Assembly: GCA_009602735.1 (NCBI GenBank)
Contig: WELA01012513.1
Span: forward strand, 568,682 to 632,681
Length of the DNA stretch: 64,000 nucleotides
From: Mesotaenium endlicherianum
Taxonomy: Eukaryota > Streptophyta > Zygnematophyceae > Zygnematales > Mesotaeniaceae
Direction of reading: 5' to 3'
The first letter of the stretch is position 1, and the number at the start of each line of letters is the position of its first letter. The notes below the pieces were generated by a model. That model was not told the origin of the DNA, searched no databases, and was given only the letters and a program-made list of their open reading frames with translations. The position numbers were made by a program, and so were the translations under genes. Of this stretch, positions 35,196 to 47,272 are shown piece by piece.

Positions 35196-37362
35196 GAGTA
35201 CGACATTTTGGTCGTGTACGCCAGTGTGCGCAGAACGACTGGGAACACACGTGCACTTTGATATTTATAAGACGTGTACGCATTAAACGCTGTCTGACGC
35301 ACAGGAATAACGACTACGCGCTTTCTGCAGTACCGACGCCAGGGAAGCAGGCCCGCTAACATGTTGAGGGCGGCTCCAACCTGCACTGAGGTCATGGGGT
35401 GCTAACTCTTTTCATCTGAAGGGGCCTCTTGGCGAAAATAATCAAAGTATTTTCGATTGGCGACTTTTTTCATTGATTCTTGCTTTTGTGCGAAGAAAAT
35501 CAAGACTGACGAATTTTTGTGAATTATTTCAAAAGGTCTAACTACCTTGAGACAAAAATGAATTTCATCTCTGTGATATACCCGACCACAATGATGTGAA
35601 AATTATTGCAATTTTTGGCGCTTTTGTCGAGGTTGTTGCGCCAAAAATCAATTGTCCTCAGTACCCTGCATCGGGATTCAGCATTGCGCAAAACAATAAA
35701 TGAGACAAGGATTTCGGCGGGCCGACTTGCAAAGTTTGCGAAAAAAATTCAATATCTTGGGGAACGTTGTGACAGTTATAGCCCCCCATGACTGAGGTGC
35801 ATTGTTAAGTCAGTGTCACACGAGTGCAGAGTTGCAGAATGGGCATGTGTTTATAGGAAGCCGATAGGAACCAGTGCGACGGAGCGCGACGGAGCGCGAA
35901 GCAGGGCCGAAGCCAGCTGAAGCAAGCATGGAGCTTAACTTCGGGAACCGTGAAGTTGAAACACGAAAGGTCGACGAGGTCTTGTCAACAAGCCAGGGGT
36001 ACCCCTAGCTGCAGCTGCTGGTTGAAGTGCTACAAAGTCAAATGGTGTTCATGCCCAAAAGTCTAGTGACATGCCATCAGAGTTTCTCGTCAAATTAAGT
36101 GCATATAGAGACGAGTAGCTGCTTCGAGCAAAAGAAGCTTCCACTGTATTAGCTTCGCATCTGCCTTCTAAGTTACATCAAAAGCGTGCCGAATTCTCCC
36201 TATTGAGTCTGGTATGTGGCTAGGAAGCCCTGTGCAGTATCTTTTGTACAACGAGAAGGAACTACAGTCCATTAGACGAGTGCAAGTTTACATAGTTACT
36301 TTGTGCTGTCGTTTGCAAGCAGCAGTTCCTCGATTGCTGGAAGCTTTTGCAATGGAGCTGCCTTTGATGGTTTGTCGCTTGTTGTTTAAACAATTATCGT
36401 GTAGTTCAACTTAAGTGGGACGGATTTTAGAACTGTATATAATAGGAGGGTTGTTTAGGAGGGTTGCGAGCTACTTGACTATGTCAGTGATTCTGCGCTA
36501 CTTGACTATGTCAGTGACTCGATGGTGGCCTCTGCGTTTGTTTTATATTTTGGACTCTACGTGTGTTGCTATTACTGAATTCAAGGTGATTTGGGGCACG
36601 CCTTGGTACGTTAGTGTGTTTCTTCCGCTTGGTATGTGTAAACTGAACCGTAGGGCGTTGAAGTGGTCTACCAGATAGTGGGTTGCCGCAATTACCCGTT
36701 TGTGGAAGGTGACGCGCCATTGTAGACATTCATGTGCGCTCTTAGTCTGCGCTTGGTCCATCATTCTGGTGAAAGTCTTTCATTGGGATGTTGGTGGCTG
36801 TCTGGGTGCATGCCAGACAGTGAACTTGAGATTGCCACACATGATGCAGGGACGTGAGAGCAGTTATCTTAGTATCTGTATTTTTCCGTTAAAAGCAGGA
36901 ATTTAACCAGCCCAAATGGTGTAGAGACATGCGAGCGGTATTTACCAGTTTGTCCTTTACTGCAAAAAACCTGAATTAATTTAAACGAATTTGTGCTATC
37001 ACATCCTTTACTCCCTGGGGGTGTGAATGTCTTCATTCTTAGAGCCATGGGGGGCAGCTTTGATGCTCTCAGAGCAAGGCGTTTGTTTTAAAACCCATAC
37101 ACCCCGCTTACTGCGTACATGTTGGCATCTCTCTCTTATGGTGAGCTGAACATCAGGTCATGCAGTCAAAATGTTGGGAGGCACCTCTTGCTGCACTTTG
37201 ACAAGAGGGGTTCTCAGCTTACATCCAGCTTTCGCGCATGCTTCAAGATATCTTAGTTGTGTGCAGCCTGCTAAGGGTGCTGTCAGCTGCCGCTTTGTCC
37301 TTGAGCAGAGCCTTGAGAGAGCGCTGCAGAGCTTGCCACCTGGTGCTTGACAGGCAAGGATC
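35196..37362. other. Spacer and upstream region of the LOR gene
   Basis: No coding frame could be supported on either strand. The last few hundred bases presumably hold the promoter and 5' UTR of the LOR gene, but no specific element is claimed. Confidence 0.5.
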
Positions 37363-39050
37363 ATGTCGCACTATCCAGGATATGGGTACCCCCCTCCTGG
37401 TGGGTACGCCCCCCCTCCTGGTGGGTACGCCCCCCCTCCCTATGGAGCATCATATCCTGCCGCCCCGCCCCAGTATGGGCAGTATCCACCCCCGCAGCAA
37501 CCAGCGCCTCACAACTACTCTTATCCCCCGCCGCCCCAACAGAGCGGCTACGGTTACCCCCCAGCGCAGCAGCAGCAGCAGCAGCAGCAGCATGCTCCAC
37601 CCCCCTACGGTGCCAGCCCTCAGCAGCATTACTCGCAGCCTGCATACCCGCCCCAGTATACGCCCACTCCCGCGCATGCCCCTGCTCCTCATGCTCCTCC
37701 TGCTCCTGCTCCTGCTCCTGCGCATGCGCATGCTGCTGCGCCCGTGCAGACCAAGGCGGTGCTGTTCGGGCAGCAGTACTGCCACCCGTACGAGACGGTG
37801 CTGACCATGCGCGAGAAGCGCGGGTGGTCCAACCATGACATGGACATCTTTGACGTCAACGGCGTCGTGCACTTCAAGCTCGTTGCCAGGTACAGCACAC
37901 GTGTTGCAGCCCTGGGGTGGGTGGGGTTTGTGTCCGCTGAGTTTTGCTCGACTGTCACAGTTGTATGCTAGACCAGCTGGCAGAGAGCATCAACGCTGGG
38001 AGGGAGGCTGCAATGGAGTCATTTACACGTCAGTACTGAAGCATGCGAGGACGCGCTGTTGTCCCTTCAACTCCCGTTTCCTCCTCGTCAGGTCGAGGCT
38101 CCACCTTTTTGAAAAGAGTGGAAAGAGGCTGACAGGGACTTCTGTTGCGTGTGGCGAGCGTGTGCGTCTGGGAGAGCAGCCTGTTCAGCTTGCGGGACAA
38201 GCGCGTGCTGTACAACGCGACGGGGACGCCCGTGTGCTCCTTCTTGCAGCGCCTCATGACGTTGCGCGGCACCACTCTCATCTGCCCCGGTGCCAACCCC
38301 GTAGATGGGAACCACCTGGCTAAGTTTCAAAAGGTCATCCTGTCGATGCTTCCCCAGGGTCAGGTACACAATCGGCCCCTCCGCCCTTCCTCCCCTCCTT
38401 ACGCTTCACTCCCTCTCAACCACGCTCTGCATCTCCCTGTCTCTCTCTTCCTCCAATGGCCGCACCGGTGTCAGAAGACTTGCGTGTCATGGCTGTGCTC
38501 TGAAGGGGAGTCAGTGCCTTGCGGTCCTGATGCAGCCATGGACTGCCGTTCTCGTGCTGTGCTGTGCCCTGCAGCTCTTTTACAGGGGCAACAAGTCGAG
38601 TGTGCCAGACATCCAGGTCCTGGGCAACTTCTACGACAGGCAGTACCAGGTGGGTGCTACTCCCGCCTTTCTACCATCTCACGTCATGGCTTGCTTTTCT
38701 GCTCCTGCCCTCGGCTTGGATGCAAGGGTCTGTGGCTGCACAACTTGCACGATTGCGCTGTGAAAGGAGGACTTGTACTTGTGTAGAGTTCATACGTACA
38801 GTCTTGTTCTGGTGGTGATTTCACTAGAAATATTTCGCCCTGACGCTGACAGCTTTCTGTTCCTGCACAGATCACTAGCCATTCAGGGGTGCTGCTTGCG
38901 GAAGCTCACCGCGATACTGCGCGCAATTACTACACCGGGTTCGACTCCTACACAGTTCGCATCATGGCCGGTGTGGACACAGCTCTCATAACGGCCATCA
39001 TTGTCATCATAGAGGATGTGTTCATCGACGACATGGGCAAAGGCAACTAG
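37363..39050 (+). CDS. LURP-one-related (LOR) domain protein with Pro/Tyr-rich N-terminus
   Basis: A four-exon gene. Exon 1 is 37363-37889 (donor CAG/GTACAG). Exon 2 ends at 38363 and starts at 38177 or, in the same frame, 38159. Exon 3 is 38575-38649 and exon 4 is 38871-39050 with a TAG stop. All phases join cleanly, giving about 322-328 residues. The first ~125 residues are GYPPP/GYAPPP-type repeats with eight glutamines. The remainder is the LOR fold: LTMREKRGWSNHDMDIFDVNG, SLFSLRDKRVLYNATGTPV, NFYDRQYQ, and a hydrophobic C-terminal helix (DTALITAIIVIIEDVFID) that is the core helix of the tubby-like/scramblase-like barrel. LOR proteins are typically about 200 residues, so the repeat region is an extension. 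Arabidopsis LURP1 acts in defence against oomycetes; the role here is not shown by the sequence. Confidence 0.87.
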
Positions 39051-40250
39051 GCGCACGTTCTTTGCTATGTCTCTTCTCTGCCACTCGCTCGCTCGCATCA
39101 TTTGTGTCATGATTATTAAATTTTGCAATGTTCAGGTGCGTTAGGTCTAGCTACTTGAGGTGCCATGCTATCAGGTATGAGGTCCGTTTTAAGCTGTCCA
39201 GTGGTTCACTGCTGCATGAGTGGGGAGGTGCACATGGTATGGCAAGTTTCACACGAAGTGCTTACTGTTAACACCAATATATATAGCTTCCATTATCTTG
39301 CCTGTAGCTATACCAGGAGTTACCAGGTTAGATTAGGAATAGGACGACCATGCACAGGTGTCATTCCTCCTGCAATAAATATGTTGGCAACTCGAACTTT
39401 GAAGCTTTAGGTTATAACTGAATAGCAGCTTTCCCATGCATGTATACAGCGTGGCAAGTTATTTCTTTCCTTAGCTGCATAAAGTGTCCACATCACTGCC
39501 AAATATGCTTGCGTGCTGTCACATACCATCACTACATTCTCAAAAAAAAGGGCCAAAGCCAAGCTAATGGCGAAGGCCCCTCTTATACTCAGGTCTTAAC
39601 AGGAGCCACTTGCAGAGACCTGCAAAACAAAATTAACCAGCTTGTCTGAGCACCAGAATGAGTGAAACACAGCTGTGAGCACCACAAGCTAGCAGAAGCA
39701 GCAGCATCGGCGGCATTCCTGGATACTGTTCATCATGCAGTTTCCTCACACTATGGCAAAGTAAGCACAGTTGAAGCTGTCACGAGAAGTGGTCTTACCA
39801 GCAGGCTTCTTGAAAAATGGGAGGTGGGAGGTGGGAAGCCTTTTCTGGAGCTGGTCCATGCCCCATCACCCTTGGTGCTGTTTCAGAAAGGACAAAAATA
39901 AACGTCAGTAAAATCCTGCACATACAGGCTGTGTGCCACAGGGGTTCACCTTATTGGGCAAGGAGCGGCCACAAGCAAGTGCTTGAATACCAGAAACACA
40001 GGTGCAGTGAGCTTACAGGTCACATTTCTCATCTCAACTTATGTTGAACTCAAGGCACGGGAAGAAAGAGTACCTCCTGATGCATCCACGGTCGAGTAAC
40101 CCGGATTATCCTCCCAAACAATGGCCTACTCCTTGCCCAGCACCACTGCTAGCAGTCACCCCTCAAGCCGGCAGCTCGCTTTGCCTGACCAGTCGAGAAA
40201 GACACCAGCAACGCCAGCCAGGCAGTTGAGGAGGAGGCAGGCGCAGCCGG
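39051..40250. other. Intergenic region between convergent genes
   Basis: Holds the 3' flanks of the LOR gene (+) and the PPR-SMR gene (-), which face each other. AATAAA-like sequences occur (for example near 39375 and 39897), but no 3' end is assigned. No gene seen. Confidence 0.5.
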
Positions 40251-40253
40251 GCA

Positions 40254-43200
40254 TTATGGATGGCTCTGTGTCAAGAAGGCGTCGTCGTGTAAAGCCAGGG
40301 AGGGTGCAGTGGCTGGCAGCAGCAGCCACTCGCGCAGGGCTCGGCCAGACGCCATCAGGCGGCCCCATGTGGGGAGCTCGTCCATGCCAGGAGGGGGCCT
40401 CAGAGGAGCCCCCAGGTGCGCCACCTGGCGCCCCACTGCATCCCGTACCGGGCATTCTCCCTCGCGCTTGCTGTTCTTTCCCCACCCCGTCACCACCTCC
40501 ACACTGCTTGGAAAGGCCTCCACCTCAGCCTCCAGCAGCAAGGATTCCTCGTCTCTTCTTCTGTACTGCTTGACGTGGCTCTGGCTCGTCGTGCCTTTCT
40601 CAGGCCGCGCCCGCTGGCCTGTCCTCCCCGCTGGAAGATGATGATGATGATGATGACGATCCTTGCTGACGCTACGCTGTCCCCCGTCAAAACGAAAAGC
40701 ACCCGTTGCATGTGAGTCCTGCCAACTGGAATCCCGCAGGACAGGCCTCGGAACAGAGGAGGCGGCCACGAGGGGCAGCAGAATCTCCACATCCTGCGCA
40801 TTCCCTCTGGCGTCGTAGCGGTGGCCAGCCTGGGCCAGGAGGGCAAGGCACGACAGCCACTGGTGCAGCGCCAGCACAGCCCCTCCGCGCGAGAGGCGCC
40901 TCACGTCCAGCTTCCACACGCAGCGCAGGTCGCCTCTCTTGTTGCTGCTGCTGGTGGAAGGGGGCACGTGCAGCCCGGCGGACATGGCCGCAGCAAGCAC
41001 CAGCGCCGCACGCCGCTGGAGGCCCAGCGCATACAGCGCGTCGATGAGCGCGGAGGTCAGCACTGTGGGCGTGTGCGAGTCGGCTGGGTCAATGCTCTCC
41101 ACGAGGGCCGCTGTCAGCTCGCGCACCTGCACGCACGTAGCGCGCGGCAGCACCGCCCCATGGAAGGGCGAGGAGATAGCTCACAACCTGTCAGTAAAAA
41201 CCCCAAAGGGAAAGAGGGCTGGGCTATGACGACATGAGATACACGCGACGTGGCTCCTCGCAAGTGCTGCAAATGGTGTGAAGCCCACAATCATCCATCT
41301 CACCCCTCAGAACTTTCACAGAACCATGGAACGCGCACTCACGTCCTCACAGCACAGCAGCATGCCTAGTGAGCCCGTCCAGCGACCCCATCCCCGTCCC
41401 CGTACCTGTGCACGAGCTCTGCAACTTGCTAGAATCGCCTCAAGGCACCACAGCACCTGCCAACATCTACCAGCATCTCACCCAGCCCTCCGCTCTCATC
41501 CCATAGCAGCCTCCCAATGTGCACCTGAGAGTCGGGGATGTGGGGGGCGCTGCAGAGCGCACAGATGATGTTGAGAGACAGCGGCGCCTGGAAGCCTGCC
41601 AGCGCGTCCAGCACGGGCGGGACCTGCGAGAGGTCGTCGCAGCAGCTGATGGCGCACAGGGCCGCACTGCTCGTGTACGCGTTGGGCGCACACCCGGCGT
41701 CTCGCATGTCCTGCAGGATGCGAGCCACGCGCGCCAGGTGGCACTGCCTGGAGGCTGCAGAGAGGGCCGCAGTGAACGCCTGCACGTTGGGTGCGCAGCC
41801 TGCAGCCTGCATCTCGCGGTAGATGCTCCACACCTCGCCGTGGCTGCCGGCGTTGGAGTAGGCGGCCATGAGTGAGGTGAAAGTGACGACGGAGGGCGTG
41901 AGGCGGGCAGCCCCGATGCGACCCATCACGGCCTCCGCGCCGTCCACGAGGCCGGCCGCCGCATATCCCGCCAGCAAAGCGTTGTAGGGCACGATGCTGC
42001 TGCCGCTGCCGCCCGCGGTGGTGGCCTCCATCTCGTCCAGCAGCTGCTCCGCGTCGGCGAGGTGGCCGCGGGCGGCGAGGGCGGAGATGAGGGTGGAGAA
42101 AGTGACGGCGTTGGGGCGGCACCCAAACTCGCTGGCGCTGCTGCGCACGGCGGCCTTGGCCGCCTTGAACTCGCCTGCACCTCCCCCCTCCCCCGCATCC
42201 CCACATCAATAAGATGTTGCTCTCCAACACCATGGCCTGTAACCCAGCCGCATGCTGCACCACCCATGGTGGATGTAACATCCATTCATCGGTTTGCAGA
42301 TGTGCCATTGTGCTGTGCTCACGGGGCAGTTGGCATCAGTGGCTGCTCGTGGTGTTCTCCAACAAGAGTTACAACAGGAGACCAGGAGTGGTATCCTGGG
42401 CAAATAGTCAAGGAGCGAGCCCTTGGGGCACAAACCTTCTGCCCCCCTCTTATCAGGGTGGTGGTGCTGGTGGTGCTGGTGGTCAGGGACTGACGAGGCT
42501 CCAGCGGAGAGAAGGCAAGAAAGAGCATCATAATGCACCAGAGGCTGGTGGAGGAGGAAGGGGGGGGGCGGGCGGCGCACCGGCAGCGGCGAGGGCGTGC
42601 ACGAGCGCCGTGAGCGTCACCACCGTGGGCTGCAGCCCCTCGCGCCGGATCATGCGCATCAGCGTCTCCGCCTCGCGCGCCTTGCCCTCGCGCGCGCACG
42701 CGCTGATCAGCACGTCGTACGTCACCACGTCGGGCGCCGCCCCGCACGCACGCATCTCCTTGAGCACCCCGATGGCGCCCGCCAGCCCCTGGCCCCCCTT
42801 GACCGCCGCATCCATGAGCGTGTTGTACGTCACTGTGTCGGCGCGGCACCCGCCCGCCTCCACCACGCGCTGCAGCAGCCCCGCAATGGCCTGCTCGTAC
42901 TCCTCCTCACTCTCCTCCTCCTCCTCTGCCACGTCCGCCGCAGGAGACTCACCTGTGCCCTGGCTAGTGTGTCTCTCTTGCGGGTGGGCGTAGGCGTGGG
43001 CGTAGGGCCCCTGCCCGATGGTCGGGGGGACGGCGCCTGACTTGAGCGTCTCAAACAGAAGCATGCCGTACGCGGGGTGCTCGCTCGCCAGCAGGCACGC
43101 CAGCAGAGCGTTGCAGGCGGGCGTGTCGGGAGAGCAGCCCGCAGCCAGCATGGACGTGAAGATGCGCACGCATTGCGCGGGCGCCTGGCTCCTGGCCAGG

Positions 43201-43700
43201 ATGGTAATGATGGTCGTCGACAGGTGCGGGTCCAGCTGGCACCACCCCTGGCCCTGCTTACCCCCCTCGCCCACCCGACCAAAACCCCCGTGTCCTCAAT
43301 TCCTGCACTTGCCCATAAGCCTCAAGCCTTACACCATCCTTAAGTCATGGCACACACAAGCTGGCTGAGGATGGGAGGAGAACCCTTCCACTTCCCATCC
43401 CCTTCTCTTCCACGGCTCTAAGCGAAGCAGAAAAGAGGCGGGCTTTACTGAGCTCTGCATGCACCCTACCCCGCATGCTAAGAGAGGGCATCCATGTCTG
43501 CGGGGCCTCCTTCATAACCTTTTGAGAAGCAGGGACCCGATGCACTGCAGCAGTGGCAGCCACGGCTTGTGTGCTACAACTGTGAAGAACCTTAGGCTGC
43601 TACCCTGGGACTTGGAAGGCAGTGAGAGAGTGAGCGAGGGAGAGGGACACAGACAGCCCAAGACCTTCCTCCACTCCCCCTTCAGTGTGTGCCAGCCTTG

Positions 43701-43739
<39 letters not shown>

Positions 43740-44897
43740 ATACAGGGCAGACCAATGTACGGTGGCTGCACCACAGCTACCTGCACCACGCCTGTCCCTC
43801 TGCTGCACTGGCTGCTGGTCAAGAAGGGTCAGGGGCCAAGGGCTGGCAACATTGGCCCCGCATGCATTGCACATCTTTGCTGCAATCTGATGAGAACCCA
43901 TTCGAGGTTTGACACAGTCACGCACGAGACGGGGAGGACTTGCAAAGGGCGAAAGCACGAGGATACTCAGGGTGTGTCACAATGCCCTCATCCAAGCATG
44001 ACTGGCACCAAGAAAAAGCAGCGGCCGGCTGCAAGCCCACCTGCATCCACTGGAACAGACGGTACGCCATGCGCGGCCTCCCCTGCAAGCCCAGCTCCTT
44101 CATAGCACCATTCACCGCCATGGCCACTTCTCGGTAACCCACGTACAGGCCCCTCTGCTGCCTCCACCTCCTCCTGCTCCTGCTCTGCTCCTGCTCCTGC
44201 TCCTCCCTGAGAATGCGAGCGCCTCCACCTGCAGCCTCTCGTGCTGCACGCACCGCCTCTGCCCCCTCGCCCCCCTCAAGTCCTCCTCCTCCTCCTCGCG
44301 ACACTCTACTGCGCTTCACAAGCGCAGCATAGGCGCGCAGCCACTGCGAGACCACGGAGCCTGTGTCCGCCTCGTCGTGGACGTCGGCCAGAGCACTGAG
44401 CAGGCGAGCACTCTCCTGCTGCCACTCCCTCTCCTCAGCCCTGCTCCCGGACCTGCCACATCCCTCGGCTGCTCGCTGATCCTCCGGTGGGTACTGAGCG
44501 CATGCTGCCTGCAGCTGGTGAGCACCCGTGATCGCACCACTTGGCACAATGTGGCGAAGCTTCAGCTGCTCAATCTGCCAGCTAGCATGAGCGCTTTGCT
44601 CGCCAGTGGTGGTGCCTCCTGACCCCTTTGCTGGGGTGGTGCATACTGAGCCGGCATCCAAGCAGCCTATCTCACCACTCTCAGAGACTCGCTCGGTTGC
44701 TTCGGCAGCTTGCTGCTGTGCAGCTTTTTGAGCAAGCGTGTGAGTGGACAAGTTGCATTGGCCAGCAAGGGCAACTACGCGAGACACCATCGCTCGATTT
44801 GGGGGCTGCTCGGGGCGCATGTGCGGGCCAAATTCCTGCAGGTACACTGCTCCCACGTAGGGTGAAGCATAAACCATCCGCCAGAGGGTCCGTGTGC
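40254..44897 (-). CDS. PPR-SMR protein (organelle RNA-binding type), 5' end not resolved
   Basis: Minus-strand exons at 44897-44041, 43235-42581, 42174-41525 and about 41150-40254. The first three junctions fit splice consensus and keep one frame across phases 0, 1 and 0. The start of the last exon is approximate. Several pentatricopeptide repeats are visible, for example TVTYNTLMDAAVKGGQGLAG, VVTYDVLISACAREGKAREA, AVTFSTLISALAARGHLADA and VVTFTSLMAAYSNAGSHGEV. The C-terminus is an SMR domain: WKLDVRRLSRGGAVLALHQWL, then VVTGWGKNSKREGECPVRDAV and ALREWLLLP. PPR-SMR proteins (GUN1, SVR7, pTAC2 class) usually act on chloroplast or mitochondrial nucleic acids. The two SMR halves are split by about 120 low-complexity residues that include a run of six His. 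At least one further 5' exon is expected, since 44897 follows a good acceptor (TTTTTCTGCAG); a transit peptide is not seen. Confidence 0.85.
43704..43739. repeat. (CTG)12 trinucleotide repeat in a PPR-SMR intron
   Basis: Twelve CTG units on the plus strand, (CAG)n in the sense of the gene, within the intron between the first two mapped exons. Likely length-polymorphic. Confidence 0.85.
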
Positions 44898-44997
44898 CTG
44901 CAGAAAAAGAATGAGGCAACCACACTAGGTCAAGAGCCAATAGGTACAGCACTGTAACCTCCGAGGAACACAAGGTGACTATCTTCATCATACGAAG

Positions 44998-46440
44998 ACG
45001 AGTGTTTGCAGCCAGCCATCTTGTACTTCTCTAGATTAAGAGCCAGCAGAGGCGACGTCATCAAGCATACAAGAGGCCTAGCTTTAAACCCTCACAGTCC
45101 CAGTACATTCTTACAACATGGCCAGTTCACGTTGTAACTACGTATGAAACAAGAATTGCTCAAAAAGCTCACAAGCCCACCTGCATAGTCCTGAAAAAAA
45201 GGGTAGTTGTTCCGAGACACTTTCAAGGCTGACAACATGTCCTGGGCACGGTGCCTCCACATGTTGACAATCTGGTCGAGAATAAGCTTCTGCGTTGACT
45301 GGGCTCAAAATGCATGAAGGCAGATAAACGCCAGTGAGGTCGGCCTAAGGGCCACATAGCGACTTCTTGCACATGCCCTGTCTGTTCCAATGCTCTTCTG
45401 CTTTGATGTTTGTACAGATAGCAAGTTTGATGGAAAGATGGGCGAAGCAATTGAGGAGCATGCTCATGAATAATGCAAACAACTGTGACAACTTGTATTT
45501 ATTTTCCAGACACTCCTGCATCTGTCAACAGAACTAAGTCAATCAATAATCATCGAGCCAGATACAAGCAATGATGGAACGTGCTCAAAGATGTGAGTTA
45601 TGGGACCGCTTGAAGAGTTATTCGAGTCATAATCGAGAGTACAGCAAACGACGAAGACGGAAGTGGCTCTGGAGATTGACGTGCATGCAAACCTGTGGAT
45701 CTGTCAATACTATAACGACGTGGCCGACCAGGGCACAGGTAATTTTGGTCAGATCATGCTCGCCGTACGAAGACTGACATCTGAAACTTGTCCCTTGCTC
45801 TCACTTTTTGCGTACCTCAATGGGTCCCGAGAGTACCCAAATTTCTTCCTTCTGCTGTACTCCACTGGCGTCCCCGCTTAGGGCCAGTTTAGAGTGGGCA
45901 CTTTTCGCCACTTCTATTCTATTCGGTTGTACCCGAGTGTACCCGGAAGTACCACGCGAGTTTGTTGTTCGAAATGTGCACACTTTTAGGTGTTTACAGT
46001 GCACTTTGCCGCGCTTCCTTCAATTCATTTGCGTCGCCTTCGCAATTCAAACTCGCCGAAAAGTGAACCGAATAGGAGAAAACGAGGTCATTTGCGTTTT
46101 CTGGTATTGACACTCTCTCGTCTTCTTTTCTTGCGGACTCATGACTCGTGCGACGTACTCGAGCGTACATGTCAAAACCGACCCATCGAACCCCACCAGC
46201 TGTACTCACAGGCGTACTTTCATCTTAATTTTGAATAACTCGGCCTTCCCAATTCCAACTTTCAAATAAATTTGGCCAAACTTCTATCATGTTTGCGCCT
46301 AGAAAGATGCGCCTACCAAGTCCAAGAAACCCGCTTCGAAGAAAACAGTGCACTCCAGAAACACCCATATATGCACCGAGAGCATGCTTCAAACTCATTC
46401 TCGCTTACTACCTACAAAAATTTACAGCTTCTTCCTTACG
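44998..46440. other. Spacer upstream of the PPR-SMR gene
   Basis: Probably contains the missing 5' exon or exons and the promoter of the PPR-SMR gene at its left side. The segment 45571-45890 has short plus-strand open frames that look mildly protein-like but match nothing recognised. The rest shows no feature. Confidence 0.4.
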
Positions 46441-46443
46441 CAA

Positions 46444-47272
46444 ATGGCTTGTTCAATCGCTTTGGCCCCCCCAGATTTGAGTGCAGGGCAAGCAGACATG
46501 CAACCCCCTATAGTGGAAAATGTCAATGCGAGAGACATCGCAAGCAAAGTAGGTGCCACTGTAAAAAGCCCTGTTGTTTTTTATGTCAGTCTCACTGACC
46601 CTGATGTCGACAGTACAGGAAAACCTGCTGCATTCACCCCATCAGGTGCTGTCCCACCCGCTCCAGCCGCTCCACCAGCTCCACCAACACCGTCGCCTCC
46701 TGCCAAGGAAGAGCTCTGGTCAAAAGAGGCTCAGCTTTGTCTTGTACAGGCGTGTGCATCGGTCGGTATGAAACTGAGGAAGAGGGGTGAGAGCAAGAAG
46801 AGTGCTAGAGACCTGAAAGCCTTAGCTAAAGGTAAGGTCGTGAAGGTTGGTGGGGTAGGGGACTATAGCACAAAGGGGGAAAGCTGTTCACCAGACGGCG
46901 GCTGACAAGTGGTTAGGAGTGTCAGAGTTCATGGGCCTTCATGGCTATGCGAGAACTCCTGACCAATGTAATTTTAAGTGGAAGAACATGTTATCTGCTT
47001 TCAAGGCCATCGTTGACTTGTCTACTAAGACTGGCGCACCACGATCATACTAGGAGATGAGTAAGATGGAAAGAGGAGAAGCAAAAAATCAGTTCTCGTT
47101 GAGTGCCTTGCCTAGACAATTTTCTAGCAAAATTTTCAACGCTTTAAATGAAGCTGTAGGCAACAAGCACTCCATCACAGAAGGGCACTGCATGTCACCT
47201 GTTAATGCACAAGTTGCAGCTCGAGCAATGTTGAGGGGGCTCTCAAGTGGAGCCACCTCATCTCTGTCAAAG
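46444..47272 (+). pseudogene. 5' part of a Myb/SANT-like (trihelix-type) gene, probably degraded
   Basis: From an ATG at 46444 the frame encodes a Pro/Ala-rich linker (VPPAPAAPPAPPTPSPP) and then the start of a Myb/SANT-like DNA-binding domain (EELWSKEAQLCLVQACASVG). The domain continues in another frame from about 46880 (AVHQTAADKWLGVSEFMGLH, RTPDQCNFKWKNMLSAFKAI), with the conserved Trp, Cys and Lys-Trp-Lys pattern of this family. The frame change could be a 37-base intron (46832-46868, AAAG/GTAAGG to CTATAG), which keeps frame but is very short, or a real frameshift. An in-frame TAG at 47051 suggests decay. Coding resumes to a donor-like AAG/GTATTC at 47272. Such domains occur in host transcription factors and as the accessory protein of PIF/Harbinger transposons; I cannot tell which this is. 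Confidence 0.55.

Noticed and set aside
37238-37872. Overlapping frames of 140-190 codons over LOR exon 1
   Set aside because: Shadow frames of a GC-rich, repeat-containing exon; only one frame continues into the LOR domain.
45571-45881. Short plus-strand frames as a small gene upstream of the PPR-SMR gene
   Set aside because: Each is under 75 codons, no domain is seen, and no convincing splice sites link them.
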